A DNA stretch of 64,000 nucleotides. It comes from Martelella endophytica. GTDB taxonomy: Bacteria; Pseudomonadota; Alphaproteobacteria; Rhizobiales; Rhizobiaceae. The stretch covers positions 124,001-188,000 of the forward strand of contig NZ_CP010803.1 of the NCBI RefSeq assembly GCF_000960975.1. The letters run 5' to 3'. The notes under the pieces are model-generated. The model saw nothing but the letters and a program-made list of their open reading frames with translations. It had not been told where the DNA came from and ran no database searches. Shown one piece after another: positions 26,784 through 35,928 of the stretch. The stretch's first letter is position 1; each line of letters opens with the position of its first letter. The position numbers and the translations under genes are program-made.

Positions 26784-28289
26784 TCAAGCTCTTGTGGCTG
26801 TAGCCACTCTTCTGAAACGAAGCAGAGAACGGATCAACGGAACTGCTAGTGTCAGGATGGCTGCTGTCAATAGGACGACGGTAATCGGCCGCGTGTAGAG
26901 GAAATCATAGCTTCCGCCCGAAAGGGAAAGCGCGCGGCGGAAGTTGGCTTCGGCCATCGGCCCCATGATCAGCGCCAGAACGATCGGCGATGCAGGGAAA
27001 CCCCATTTCTGCATGAAGTATCCGACCACACCGGCAGCGAGCATGATGTAGACATCAAACATCGAATTGTTCAGGGCGTAGGTGCCCACGATGCAGAGCG
27101 CCAGGATCGCCGGCGTCAGGATGGAGCGAGGAACCTGCAATACGCGCCCGAGAATGCGCATGGCGCCGAAGGACATGAACACCATGACGATGTAGCAGAA
27201 GAGCATGCCGACAAAGAGCGTGAACACGAGATTCGCATGTTCCTGGAAGAGCAGCGGTCCAGGCTGCAGTCCCTGCAAGGTCAGTGCTCCGAGCATGATG
27301 GCGGTAACCGCATCACCCGGGATGCCAAGCGTCAGCATGGTCAGAAGCGCACCGCCGGTGCAGCCGTTGGCGCCGGCCTCGCAAGCGGCCACGGCGGTAA
27401 TTTCACCCTTGCCGAAGTTCTCCGGGGTCTTCGAGAACCGACGCGCTTCGTTATAGGCAACATATGCGGCGATGTCTGAACCGGCGCCGGGGATCATGCC
27501 GATCAGAGTCCCCATGCCTGCCGAACGGAGAACCGTCAGCAGCAAGCCACGATACACATTCCACGGCGGCAGCAGCCGGCCAAGCGACATCTTGGCCTTC
27601 AGGTTGACGGCGCCTCTTTCAAGCGTCGAGAAAGCCTCGGCCGCAGCAAAAAGCCCGATCATGACCGGAATGAAGGGCACCTGGTAGAGTTCTGTGAAGC
27701 CACCGGTGAAGCGCGGGAAGCCGCCCATCGGGTCCATGCCGACGGTGGCCAGAAGCAGGCCGAGAAAACCGGCAATCAGGCCCTTGATGGGCGAGCGGCC
27801 GGAAATGCCCGAGATGATAGACAGACCGAAAACGGCCAGCGCGAAAGATTCCGCGGCGCTGAAGTTCAGCGCGAAGCGCGCGATGATCGGCCCGAGAAAG
27901 ATCAGAACAATGACGCTTCCGGTGCCGCCGAGAAAGGCAGAAATCGCAGCCGTGCCGAGGGCGAGACCTGCCTTGCCCTTCTTGGTGAGTTCATAACCGT
28001 CGAGCGCCGTGGCGGCGGCTGCCGGCGTGCCGGGAATACGCAACAGGATCGCCGTTGCCGTGCCGCCATGCACGGCGCCGAAGAACACGCCACAGATCAT
28101 CAGGAGACCGGAAACCGGATCCATTCCGAAGGTGAAGGGTAGCATGATTGCGACACCCATGGCCGCTGTCAGTCCCGGCATGGCGCCGATGACGATGCCG
28201 AGCGCCACGCCGCACACGGCCAGCACAAGCGCAAACGGGTTGGCGGCCAGATTGGCAACACCCTGCATAAGCATATCGAGCTGATACAT
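26784..28289 (-). CDS. tctA: Tripartite tricarboxylate transporter, large membrane subunit TctA
   Basis: A 501-residue protein with about 11-12 membrane helices. It carries the family motifs GVALGIVIGAMPGLTAAMGV and the second repeat GTLIGMIPGAGSDIAAYVAY. With TctB and the periplasmic TctC it forms a cation-coupled carboxylate importer. It is the last gene of tctCBA; AAGGA precedes the ATG. The dgoK and iclR genes immediately upstream suggest a sugar acid such as galactonate as substrate, which is an inference. Confidence 0.95.
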   Translation of the reverse strand: MYQLDMLMQGVANLAANPFALVLAVCGVALGIVIGAMPGLTAAMGVAIMLPFTFGMDPVSGLLMICGVFFGAVHGGTATAILLRIPGTPAAAATALDGYELTKKGKAGLALGTAAISAFLGGTGSVIVLIFLGPIIARFALNFSAAESFALAVFGLSIISGISGRSPIKGLIAGFLGLLLATVGMDPMGGFPRFTGGFTELYQVPFIPVMIGLFAAAEAFSTLERGAVNLKAKMSLGRLLPPWNVYRGLLLTVLRSAGMGTLIGMIPGAGSDIAAYVAYNEARRFSKTPENFGKGEITAVAACEAGANGCTGGALLTMLTLGIPGDAVTAIMLGALTLQGLQPGPLLFQEHANLVFTLFVGMLFCYIVMVFMSFGAMRILGRVLQVPRSILTPAILALCIVGTYALNNSMFDVYIMLAAGVVGYFMQKWGFPASPIVLALIMGPMAEANFRRALSLSGGSYDFLYTRPITVVLLTAAILTLAVPLIRSLLRFRRVATATRA

Positions 28290-28315
28290 ATCTTTTTTCC
28301 TTCTTCAGGCTCGAC

Positions 28316-28822
28316 TTATTCGAAGAGACTGCCCGTCGGCAGCGGCACCATCAGCCCACGCGAAAAGGCGAAGTAGATGATGGCGGTCAGCGCGATCGAT
28401 ATGAGGGCGTTGACGATGATGTTGCGACGGCCCATCAGCCACATCAGCGCAAAGAGCAGGACGGCAGCGGGGGCCGGATAGCCGACGAAATTGATCGCCG
28501 CCACGCAAAGCGCGGTGATCGCCACGCCGAGCGCGACGTTGCCGTATCGCGGCTTTTCTTCCTCAGGCTCGGCCGGAACGACTTCGGCGCGGAAGGCCTG
28601 AATGAGCATGACCACGCACAGCACAATCAGCACCGTCGCGAAGATGACCGGGAAGCGCCCCGGACCGATATCGGCGCTCAGGCGGATCTGGGGAAAGTTC
28701 CGTGTTTCGAGAATGGCGAGAACGGAGATGCTGCTCAGTACGATCGCGATGATGATGAGGGCAATCCTCTCACCCTTCGTGATGGTCTGACGGATGGGCG
28801 CGTTTTGGGTTTGTTCGGTCAC
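28316..28822 (-). CDS. tctB: Tripartite tricarboxylate transporter, small membrane subunit TctB
   Basis: A 168-residue protein with four predicted helices, sized as expected for the poorly conserved small subunit. The N-terminus has a short polar lead (MTEQTQNAPIRQTITKGER) before the first helix at about residue 21. It is placed between tctC and tctA, and identification rests on size, hydrophobicity and position. Confidence 0.88.
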   Translation of the reverse strand: MTEQTQNAPIRQTITKGERIALIIIAIVLSSISVLAILETRNFPQIRLSADIGPGRFPVIFATVLIVLCVVMLIQAFRAEVVPAEPEEEKPRYGNVALGVAITALCVAAINFVGYPAPAAVLLFALMWLMGRRNIIVNALISIALTAIIYFAFSRGLMVPLPTGSLFE

Positions 28823-28885
28823 TGCCGTTCCTCCCGGCTGCCGGAGAACCCGGCAGCGTTGTGCCGGGTTCCGGAAAAGACGTTA

Positions 28886-29845
28886 TCAGTTCTGGGTAAG
28901 GCCGATCCGCGGAACGAGATCGGCGAAGAAGGCGTCATCGCGTTGGATTGCTTCTTCGAATTCCGGCGCATCCAGATAGGCGAAGGTCATCTTCATGGCC
29001 TTCATCTGCTCCTGGAAGGATTCCTCTTCGGCTACCGTCTTCACCAGCTCGCGCAGGGTGTTGACGACATCTTCCGGCGTACCCTTCGGTGCGAACAGCC
29101 CGCGCCAGGTCCCGACATTGACGTCATAGCCAAGCTCGGAAAGCGTCGGAACATCCGGATAGAGCGTCGAACGATGATCGTCCATCACGGCGAGGATGCG
29201 AAGCTGACCGGCGTCAACGTAGTTCGAGACTTCTGCCGGCGAAACGCTGACGGCCTCGATGTGCCCACCAAGCAGAGCCGTCACGGCCGGATTGGCGCCA
29301 TCAAAAGGAACGTTGTTGAACTGGGCATCGGCGGCTTCGCCGAATGCGGCGGCGGCGAGATGATAGATCGCGCCTGTGCCGGAATTTCCGACGCGGATCT
29401 TTCCGGGCTCTTCCTTGGCGGAGGCCAGGAATTCCTCAAGCGACTGCCAGGGCGAGTCAGCGCGCACGGTAATGGCGGCGGGCTCTGCGTTCAGACGGGC
29501 GATCGGCTGGAACGAATCGGCCTGGAAGGCAGCAAGACCGAGATGCGGCAGCGTGGTGATTTCAACGAAACCCATCGCAATGGTGTAGCCATTGGGACGA
29601 GCGGCCATCAACTGCGTCAGGCCCACGGCGCCACCGCCGCCAGCCTTGTTGACCACACCCATGGACTGCGGGAAGACCTTGTTGGCGTGATCGGCGAAGG
29701 CGCGGGTCAAGAGGTCGGTGCCACCACCGGCAGCGGTCGGGACGATGACTTCCACCGGGCGCGTAGGGTAGTCGGCAGCGGCAGCGGCGGTAACGAGCGA
29801 GGCGACGCCAAGAAGCGCACCAGCAAATGCGGGTAGAAATTTCAA
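28886..29845 (-). CDS. tctC: Tripartite tricarboxylate transporter substrate-binding protein TctC (Bug family)
   Basis: A 319-residue periplasmic binding protein. The signal peptide ends near AAAAA, and the mature start DYPTRPVEVIVPTAAGGGTD is the characteristic Bug-family carboxylate-binding N-terminus; GGAGAVGLTQLM-like segments follow around residue 75. It is the first tct gene, in the order tctC-tctB-tctA. It lies 157 bases after dgoK, so it may share the iclR-dgoK transcript or have its own promoter. Confidence 0.94.
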   Translation of the reverse strand: MKFLPAFAGALLGVASLVTAAAAADYPTRPVEVIVPTAAGGGTDLLTRAFADHANKVFPQSMGVVNKAGGGGAVGLTQLMAARPNGYTIAMGFVEITTLPHLGLAAFQADSFQPIARLNAEPAAITVRADSPWQSLEEFLASAKEEPGKIRVGNSGTGAIYHLAAAAFGEAADAQFNNVPFDGANPAVTALLGGHIEAVSVSPAEVSNYVDAGQLRILAVMDDHRSTLYPDVPTLSELGYDVNVGTWRGLFAPKGTPEDVVNTLRELVKTVAEEESFQEQMKAMKMTFAYLDAPEFEEAIQRDDAFFADLVPRIGLTQN

Positions 29846-29897
29846 TTGAACCTCCCGGGGTTACTTTTTTGAGGTACGCCCTTGCGGGCGCAGGTGT

Positions 29898-29921
29898 GCG
29901 AAAGTCTTGGGAGGCTTTCGC
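29898..29921 (-). other. Weak stem-loop between dgoK and tctC
   Basis: GCGAAAG (29898-29904) pairs with CTTTCGC (29915-29921) around a 10-base loop, next to a second short stem CGCCC-TTGC-GGGCG at 29877-29890. No T-run follows. These may attenuate read-through from dgoK into tctCBA. Evidence is limited to the base pairing. Confidence 0.35.
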
Positions 29922-30002
29922 AGGTTGGGCGATCCGCGCGACGTTGCCGCAACAGGACAACGAACCTCGCGCGAACCGTCAGGGCGCGCTTCAGCCTGGT
30001 GT

Positions 30003-30971
30003 TCAGGCGGAAGCGGAAGACAGGAAACCAAGCGCCGCCGCGAAGCGGTAAAGCCCCGCTGGCGCCGTGTTTCCAAGCAGAACGGGTTCGCACTCGCAGG
30101 CAATCCTGAAGCCTTCGACATAGCGGGCACAAAGGTCGCCATCGCCGATAACAGGAAGCTTCATGTCCGCCCGCATGCGCCCGCCAAAGCGGTTGCGCGC
30201 CGAGACGAGCTCATGACCAATGACGATCCCGGAGAGATAGTCGGCGAGCGCCGCATGCTCCATGCGGCCGAACAGGCCCATCGTGCGTGCGGAAAAGATC
30301 TGGTGAGCGAGATCGCCGGGGCCGCTTTCAAGCGCAAGCTCAATGCCCTTGGCAAAGGCGGCAGCGGCGACATCTGCGGCCGGCTTCCGGTCCTCCGGCA
30401 TCAGCCGGCCGAGGATGGTGGCGCGCCTCAGCGCACTGAAAAGCTCGCCGGTCATGTAGCTGTGAAAGGCCTCGATAGTGCCGCCCCTGACCTCGACCCA
30501 CTTGGAATGGGTGCCGGGCAGAACGATCAGACGTTCGGCACCATCGCTGACGTCCTCGCCAAGCGCACCGGCAATCTGGATTTCTTCGCCACGCATCACG
30601 TCGGGGCAGCCATTTTCGGGATCGTAGCTCAGTCCCGGTGCGATCAGTATCTCCACACCCAAAGGCGCCTTGATGCTGACGGCCTTCGAAGCGAGGCTGT
30701 GGGTATCGGCCGGGCAAGGCACATAGGGCGCTTCGCGCCAGCCCTGCGCGCTGCCGACCATGCCGCATGCCACGCCGGCACGGATATTATGTTCTTCCAC
30801 CCAGTTGCCGCACAGCGAGACGAAGGCCTGTTCGAAGCCTTCCGTGCCTTCGGCGGGCAGGTTCTGGATGCCGTGCCGGCTGGCGCGGGTTTCCAGTACC
30901 TTGCCGTCCTCATCCATCAGAAAACCTCTGAGGCTGGACGTCCCCCAATCGAGCGCTATCAGCGCAGTCAT
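30003..30971 (-). CDS. dgoK: 2-dehydro-3-deoxygalactonokinase (first copy)
   Basis: A 322-residue sugar kinase of the FGGY/ASKHA-related DgoK family. It phosphorylates 2-keto-3-deoxygalactonate before aldol cleavage. Typical segments are LIALDWGTSSLRGFL, GMVGSAQGWREAPY, DVMRGEEIQIAGAL and LPGTHSKWVEV. The ATG at 30971 has GGAG 8 bases upstream and lies only 4 bases after the iclR stop, so it is co-transcribed with the regulator. A paralogue lies at 35929-36891. Confidence 0.93.
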   Translation of the reverse strand: MTALIALDWGTSSLRGFLMDEDGKVLETRASRHGIQNLPAEGTEGFEQAFVSLCGNWVEEHNIRAGVACGMVGSAQGWREAPYVPCPADTHSLASKAVSIKAPLGVEILIAPGLSYDPENGCPDVMRGEEIQIAGALGEDVSDGAERLIVLPGTHSKWVEVRGGTIEAFHSYMTGELFSALRRATILGRLMPEDRKPAADVAAAAFAKGIELALESGPGDLAHQIFSARTMGLFGRMEHAALADYLSGIVIGHELVSARNRFGGRMRADMKLPVIGDGDLCARYVEGFRIACECEPVLLGNTAPAGLYRFAAALGFLSSASA

Positions 30972-30975
30972 TCCA

Positions 30976-31788
30976 TTACTCCTTTGGTGTCCAACCGAGT
31001 TCGGCGGAAATTGCATCGGCCGTCGCCCGCACCACCGGCCCCAGAGACCGCATGCGTTCTTCCGGCATGTACGGCACCGCGCTTGCGATGCTCACACCGG
31101 CGACAGCCTCACCCCGGACATCGAAGACCGGTGCGCCGACGCAGCGAATGCCCAACTCGTTTTCCTCGAAATCGAGCGAGAAGCCTTCGCGAACATATTC
31201 ATCCATCCCTTCTTCGAAGACGCTCCAAGGCGCCAGTTGCGGGCGTTCATCGCTCTGGGCGCTGAACGCGCAGGCCTGTTCATAAAGGCCTTTCCAGGTC
31301 GATTTCGGCAGGCCGAGCATCAGGCCCTTGCCAACACCGGTCGAGGCGGCCGGCATGCGCTTGCCGATACGCGAGCGCATTTCCAGGCCCCGACGACCGG
31401 GGATCTTCGAGAGGTAGAACAGGGTGGCGCCATCGAGCTCGGCCAGATGCACCGTGTCATTGGTCTTGCGTGCCAGTTCTTCGAGATGAGGCTTGGCAAG
31501 CGCCACCAGCGGACGCTGTTCAAGGCCCACCATTCCGAGCCGGATCAGCTTGGGGCCGATCAGATAGCCGCTATAGGGAACGTGATGCAGGTAGCCCTCG
31601 GCGACCAGATTGCCGAGCATGCGGTGTACCGTGCTGCGCGGCTTGCCGATTGCCGCCGAGATGCCTTTCACGTCCGAGATCCCGTCAGCCACGCATTCGA
31701 GAATGGCAAGGCCACGGCTCAGTGTCTGCGTGCCAGCGGGAGCACCCTTTGGGCTGTCATTCGAGGTGGTGTCTTCGGTTGATGTCAT
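30976..31788 (-). CDS. IclR family regulator of the dgo genes
   Basis: A 270-residue IclR protein. The winged HTH (about residues 22-80) contains GISDVKGISAAIGKPRSTVH, and the effector domain contains GKGLMLGLPKSTWKGL and the C-terminal VSIASAVPYMPEERM. IclR-type proteins commonly respond to sugar acids or their keto-deoxy derivatives. It is directly upstream of dgoK and behind one of two matched promoters carrying a conserved dyad, which makes it the best candidate regulator for both. Confidence 0.9.
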   Translation of the reverse strand: MTSTEDTTSNDSPKGAPAGTQTLSRGLAILECVADGISDVKGISAAIGKPRSTVHRMLGNLVAEGYLHHVPYSGYLIGPKLIRLGMVGLEQRPLVALAKPHLEELARKTNDTVHLAELDGATLFYLSKIPGRRGLEMRSRIGKRMPAASTGVGKGLMLGLPKSTWKGLYEQACAFSAQSDERPQLAPWSVFEEGMDEYVREGFSLDFEENELGIRCVGAPVFDVRGEAVAGVSIASAVPYMPEERMRSLGPVVRATADAISAELGWTPKE

Positions 31789-31808
31789 TGGTTCAGACCT
31801 TTGCCTTT

Positions 31809-31867
31809 GTCCTACTGCTGCCAGTAAAGTGTGTCAAATAAATAATTTACGTTTCACTATATGAGAC
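31809..31867 (-). promoter_or_regulatory. Putative promoter and dyad operator of iclR-dgoK
   Basis: On the minus strand TTGACA (plus 31832-31837) and TAGGAC (31809-31814) are spaced by 17 bases. A dyad GTTTCA-N5-TGAGAC (31851-31867) is centred 22 bases upstream of the -35 element. The same arrangement occurs at 34950-35009 before dgoD. The site upstream of -35 is where an activator would sit, which is an inference. Confidence 0.6.
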
Positions 31868-31975
31868 ATTGAGGCGTAAGGAAAGAGAAAATCGCAACCT
31901 CCGCGCCTGTCGGCGCGAAGATACAATCCAGGCCGCCAGCCATGTTTGGCAAAAGCGATACGCAGTGCTGACCGC

Positions 31976-32914
31976 TTACTGCGGGACCTTCGCCGGGATC
32001 GGCCGGCCGGAAAAATGGGCCGCCAGGTTTTCGGCGAACAGATCGGACATGGCCTTGCGTGTCTCGTGGGTAGCACTGGCCATATGCGGGGTCAGCACGG
32101 CGTTATCGAGTGCCTTCAAAGCATCGGGCACATGCGGTTCTTCCTCGAAGACATCGAGACCCGCGCCGGCGATCGTGCCGTTCTGAAGGGCCGCGATCAG
32201 AGCGGCTTCATCAACCACCGTTCCGCGGGCAACGTTGATCAGATAGCCTTCCGGCCCGAGAGCGGCGAGGACCTCGGCGCTGATGAGGCCGCGCGTCGAC
32301 GGACCGCCGTAGGTGGTGGCAACGAGGAAATCGACGTTGGCGGCAAGCGCTGCCGGTGTTTCATGGAAGGCGTAGGAAATGCCGTTGATCGGAGCGCGAT
32401 CAGTGTAGGCGATCTCCATCGAAAAGGCTTCGGCGCGCTTGGCGATCGCAGTTCCGATGCGTCCGAGACCGACAATACCGAGCCGCGAACCGCTAACCTT
32501 CTTGGTAAAGGGAAAACCGCCGTCCACCCATTTTCCCTCGCGCACGAAACGGTCGGCGACCGGGGTGCGCCGGGCCACGGAAAGCATCAGGCCGATGGCG
32601 TGATCGGAAACATCGTCCGTCAGGACACCCGGCGTGTGGGTAACGATGACGCCCTGTTCATGCGCGGCAGCCGCATCGACACCATCATAACCGACGCCAA
32701 AGACCGACAGGATTTCGAGATTGGGAAACTTTGCGATGAACTCGGCCGTGACGGTCGATTCGCCGTTGGCTGCAATGGCGCGGATGCGCGGAATGAGAGC
32801 CTCGAATTCGCCGCGCGCCACAACGTCTTCGTAGCGATGGTAGCTGTAGGCCTCCTCCATCTGGCGGTCGAGCTTCGGCGGCAGCGGCGCGACGGAAAGC
32901 ACATCGATAGACAT
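31976..32914 (-). CDS. D-isomer-specific 2-hydroxyacid dehydrogenase
   Basis: A 312-residue NAD(P)-dependent dehydrogenase. The nucleotide-binding GLGRIG lies at about 149-154, and the catalytic triad reads Arg230 (NVARGTVVDE), Glu259 (FEEEPHVP) and His277 (LTPHMAS). It is similar to glyoxylate/hydroxypyruvate reductases, which reduce 2-keto acids. It lies between the dgoDA pair and the iclR unit. It could remove glyoxylate, hydroxypyruvate or pyruvate-level keto acids made by the pathway; no substrate can be fixed. Confidence 0.9.
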   Translation of the reverse strand: MSIDVLSVAPLPPKLDRQMEEAYSYHRYEDVVARGEFEALIPRIRAIAANGESTVTAEFIAKFPNLEILSVFGVGYDGVDAAAAHEQGVIVTHTPGVLTDDVSDHAIGLMLSVARRTPVADRFVREGKWVDGGFPFTKKVSGSRLGIVGLGRIGTAIAKRAEAFSMEIAYTDRAPINGISYAFHETPAALAANVDFLVATTYGGPSTRGLISAEVLAALGPEGYLINVARGTVVDEAALIAALQNGTIAGAGLDVFEEEPHVPDALKALDNAVLTPHMASATHETRKAMSDLFAENLAAHFSGRPIPAKVPQ

Positions 32915-33058
32915 TCTGATTTCCCTTTTTTGACAAAGCTTCGCCGCTAGGGTCAGCCGACGTTTACAGCCACCCTTTCGCAGAGAAGAAGAAGATGATG
33001 AGAGCGCCCGACAGACTTAACCTTTCGGGCGCACCTGGTCTTTCGAGCCGTAACCGGC

Positions 33059-33709
33059 TTAGCTTTGAGCGCCAATGATCCGGCGATACTCGGCCACCAG
33101 CGCCCTTGCGGACGCGGCGATTTCCTCGACGGACTTACCGGATTTATAGAGCGTGGAGCCGAAGCCGAAGCCGGCAGCGCCCTTTTCCATGAAGGCCGCC
33201 ATATTGGAGACGTCGACGCCGCCAACCGGCAGAAGTCTTGTCCCCTTGGGGAGAACCGCCTTGATATCCGGCAGATAGTCAGGTCCCATGCGGCCCGCGG
33301 GAAAGATCTTCACCGCGCTCGCGCCGGCCTTCAGCGCCTGAAAGCACTCCGTCGGCGTCAGCGCGCCGGGCATGGTCGCCATTCCGAAGGAGACGGCCCT
33401 GCCGATGACGGCGGGATCGACATTCGGCGAAACCATCAGCGTGCCGCCGGCTTCATGCAGCCGGTCGACATCGGTAACATCGAGCACCGTGCCGGCGCCG
33501 ACGAGGACGTTTTCCGGCAGCCGGGCCGCGAGCCTTGCGATGGAGGCGAAGGGATCGGGAGAGTTCAGCGGAACTTCGATGAAACGGAAGCCGGCAGCAA
33601 TCACCGCATCGGCGACAGCATCGACCTCATCCACCTTGACCCCACGCAGGATGGCGACGAGCGGCATGGCCGCAAATGCGTCGTCCAGAATATCGAGACC
33701 CTTTACCAT
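33059..33709 (-). CDS. dgoA: 2-dehydro-3-deoxy-6-phosphogalactonate aldolase
   Basis: A 216-residue class I aldolase of the KDPG/KDPGal family. Glu45 (FIEVPLNSP) and the Schiff-base Lys134 ([17 protein letters not shown]) are visible. It splits KDPGal into pyruvate and glyceraldehyde 3-phosphate. It overlaps the end of dgoD by 7 bases, so the two are tightly coupled. The close dgoD and dgoK context favours the galacto- over the gluco-substrate. Confidence 0.92.
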   Translation of the reverse strand: MVKGLDILDDAFAAMPLVAILRGVKVDEVDAVADAVIAAGFRFIEVPLNSPDPFASIARLAARLPENVLVGAGTVLDVTDVDRLHEAGGTLMVSPNVDPAVIGRAVSFGMATMPGALTPTECFQALKAGASAVKIFPAGRMGPDYLPDIKAVLPKGTRLLPVGGVDVSNMAAFMEKGAAGFGFGSTLYKSGKSVEEIAASARALVAEYRRIIGAQS

Positions 33710-34851
33710 TCTGCGATGCTCCCGTCTTCGTGCCGCCAGATCGGATTGCGCCAGCGATGGCCTTCCTGCGACCGTTCGATGATCTTTTCTTCGTCAATGC
33801 TGACACCGAGGCCGGGCTGATCGAGGACCGGCAGATAGCCGTTTTCGATCTTCAGCGGCGTCGGATCAGTCACGTAGTCGAGGACGTCATTACCCTTGTT
33901 ATAGTGAATGCCCATCGACTGTTCCTGGATGAAGGCATTGTGGGAAATGAAGTCGAGCTGCAGCGAGGCGGCAAGCGCGATCGGCCCGAGCGGGCAATGC
34001 GGCGCAAGCGCGACATCATAGGTTTCCGCAAGCGTGGCGATCTTCATGCCTTCGGTGATGCCACCGCAATGGCAAAGGTCGGGCTGGACGATATCGACCA
34101 TGCGGCCTTCCAGGATGGCGCGGAAATCATAGCGGGTGAACATCCGTTCGCCGGTGGCAATCGGGTAGGAAAGTCCGGAGGCGATCTGCGGCAGGCAATG
34201 GAGCTGCTCGGAGAGCACCGGCTCTTCGACGAACAGCGGATGAATCGACTCCAGTTCGCGCAGCAGCGTCTTTGCCATGGGACGATGGACGCGGCCATGG
34301 AAATCGATAGCAATGCCGACATCGGGACCGACGGCTTCGCGGGCCTCGGCGGCACGGGCGACGGCCTCATCCACCTTGCGATGGCTGTCGACGATCTGCA
34401 TCTCCGGGGCGCCGTTCATTTTGAAGGCAGTGAAGCCCTTGGCGACGACTTCCTTCGCCTGACGGCCGATATCACCGGGGCGATCGCCGCCGATCCAGCA
34501 ATACATGCGCATCTTGTCGCGCACCGCACCGCCGAGCAACTGGTGCACCGGCACGCCGAGCGCCTTGCCCTTGATGTCCCACAGAGCCTGGTCGATGCCG
34601 GCAATGGCGCTCATCAGGATCGGGCCGCCGCGGTAGAAGCCGCCGCGATAGAGCATCTGCCAGATATCCTGAATATTGCGGGGGTCCTTGCCGATCACAT
34701 AGTCGGAGAGCTCCTCGACCGCGGCCTGCACGGTGGCGGCGCGTCCTTCGATGACAGGCTCGCCCCAGCCGACGATACCTTCATCCGTCTCGATCTTGAG
34801 GAACATCCAGCGCGGGGGCACCTGCCAGGTTTTGAGTGCGGTGATCTTCAT
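33703..34851 (-). CDS. dgoD: D-galactonate dehydratase
   Basis: A 382-residue enolase-superfamily enzyme of the GalD type. Metal ligands D183, E209 and E235 and the catalytic His185 (IDFHGRVH) and His285 ([11 protein letters not shown]) align with the E. coli enzyme. The [11 protein letters not shown] and [13 protein letters not shown] segments are typical. It dehydrates D-galactonate to 2-keto-3-deoxygalactonate. The ATG at 34851 has AAAGGA upstream. It starts the dgoD-dgoA unit behind its own promoter at 34950-35009. Confidence 0.96.
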   Translation of the reverse strand: MKITALKTWQVPPRWMFLKIETDEGIVGWGEPVIEGRAATVQAAVEELSDYVIGKDPRNIQDIWQMLYRGGFYRGGPILMSAIAGIDQALWDIKGKALGVPVHQLLGGAVRDKMRMYCWIGGDRPGDIGRQAKEVVAKGFTAFKMNGAPEMQIVDSHRKVDEAVARAAEAREAVGPDVGIAIDFHGRVHRPMAKTLLRELESIHPLFVEEPVLSEQLHCLPQIASGLSYPIATGERMFTRYDFRAILEGRMVDIVQPDLCHCGGITEGMKIATLAETYDVALAPHCPLGPIALAASLQLDFISHNAFIQEQSMGIHYNKGNDVLDYVTDPTPLKIENGYLPVLDQPGLGVSIDEEKIIERSQEGHRWRNPIWRHEDGSIAEW

Positions 34852-34949
34852 GTCCACGTCCTTTAATTCGCACGATGCCGGCCTGTCCGGCGTGCGGGAT
34901 GTCAAAGGACAAATGTTTTGCACCCGCGCGCCATCAGGTCGCAGGTGTT

Positions 34950-35009
34950 GTTCTAGGCGCAAGCACAAAGTATGTCAAATAATGATTTTATATCTCATAT
35001 ATTGAGATA
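34950..35009 (-). promoter_or_regulatory. Putative promoter and dyad operator of dgoD-dgoA
   Basis: On the minus strand TTGACA (plus 34973-34978) and TAGAAC (34950-34955) are spaced by 17 bases. A perfect palindrome TATCTCA-TATAT-TGAGATA (34991-35009) is centred 22 bases upstream of -35. The same spacing and a similar TCA/TGA core occur before iclR. The two promoters probably bind the same regulator. Confidence 0.65.
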
Positions 35010-35079
35010 CTTTTCAATAGCTATCGGACAACTTTCTTCCAAACCCAGCTACGTGCTGCCATATCACCCAGAACAGGCA

Positions 35080-35883
35080 TCAGACTGCAGCAAGGTCTCG
35101 TGCGAAGTCGGACCGAATGCTCGCCAGAGACCAGTGATTCGTTGTCGTGGGTTTGAACTCAAAGCCGATGCGCCCATCATAACCGCTATCGAGCAGCCAC
35201 CGGAGCCGCCGAACAAGGTCGACCGTGCCGCTGCCCGGTTCGTGTCTTCCCGGATGATCTGCAACATGGACGTGAACGATCTTGTCGACATGGCCCGAAA
35301 GCGTTTTCTCGAACGGCTCTTCCATGACGGCAGAGTGGTAAAGGTCATAGACAACACCGACCTCTGCCCGCCCGACCTTTTCAATGATCTCAAACGCCTC
35401 AGACGTTGAGCCGAGATAATAGCCAGGGTGATCGGCACGCGTATTGAGAGGCTCGAGACCAAGGCGCACGCGGGACCCGGAAAGGATGTCGGCGGCCTGC
35501 CGCAAGGCAAGGACAAGCGCCTCCCTTTGCGACCTCCGATCGGCGCCATCTACTACATTGCCGGCCTGCGCTATCAGGACTGGCGCTCCTAACCGTTCAG
35601 CAACCGCAATGGATTGCTCAAGCCCAGCCAACCAATTCGCATGGTTGGCTGGATCAGTCAGCGGAATCAGAGGTTCGGCCACACAGCCCGCAACCGCTAT
35701 GTCGTATTCTTCAACCGCCCGACAAATGGCATCGATATCTTTGTTCGACCACAGCCAGAACTCAAAAGCATCAAAGCCCGCATTTGCGGCACGGAATATG
35801 CGGTCCACAAACGCGTCGGATGGCTCTGCAAAAAGCCATTCGAGGCAGGCAGAAAATTGCGTTTTTGACATGATAGGACTCAT
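35080..35883 (-). CDS. Sugar isomerase/epimerase-like TIM-barrel protein (hydroxypyruvate isomerase type)
   Basis: About 267 residues with the AP-endonuclease-2/xylose-isomerase-like barrel pattern. Segments include FDAFEFWLWSNKDID, RLGLEPLNTRADHPGYYL, GVVYDLYHSAVME and VHVADHPGRHEPGSG, with probable metal ligands Glu, Asp, His and Glu. It resembles Hyi/OtnI hydroxypyruvate or oxo-tetronate isomerases. It ends the second transporter operon. The first ATG has no strong ribosome-binding site, and the ATG 12 bases further in is an alternative. Confidence 0.82.
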   Translation of the reverse strand: MSPIMSKTQFSACLEWLFAEPSDAFVDRIFRAANAGFDAFEFWLWSNKDIDAICRAVEEYDIAVAGCVAEPLIPLTDPANHANWLAGLEQSIAVAERLGAPVLIAQAGNVVDGADRRSQREALVLALRQAADILSGSRVRLGLEPLNTRADHPGYYLGSTSEAFEIIEKVGRAEVGVVYDLYHSAVMEEPFEKTLSGHVDKIVHVHVADHPGRHEPGSGTVDLVRRLRWLLDSGYDGRIGFEFKPTTTNHWSLASIRSDFARDLAAV

Positions 35884-35928
35884 TTGGTTTGGCTCAGGCA
35901 GCTATCGGTTTGGCACTTGGCGATCGAG

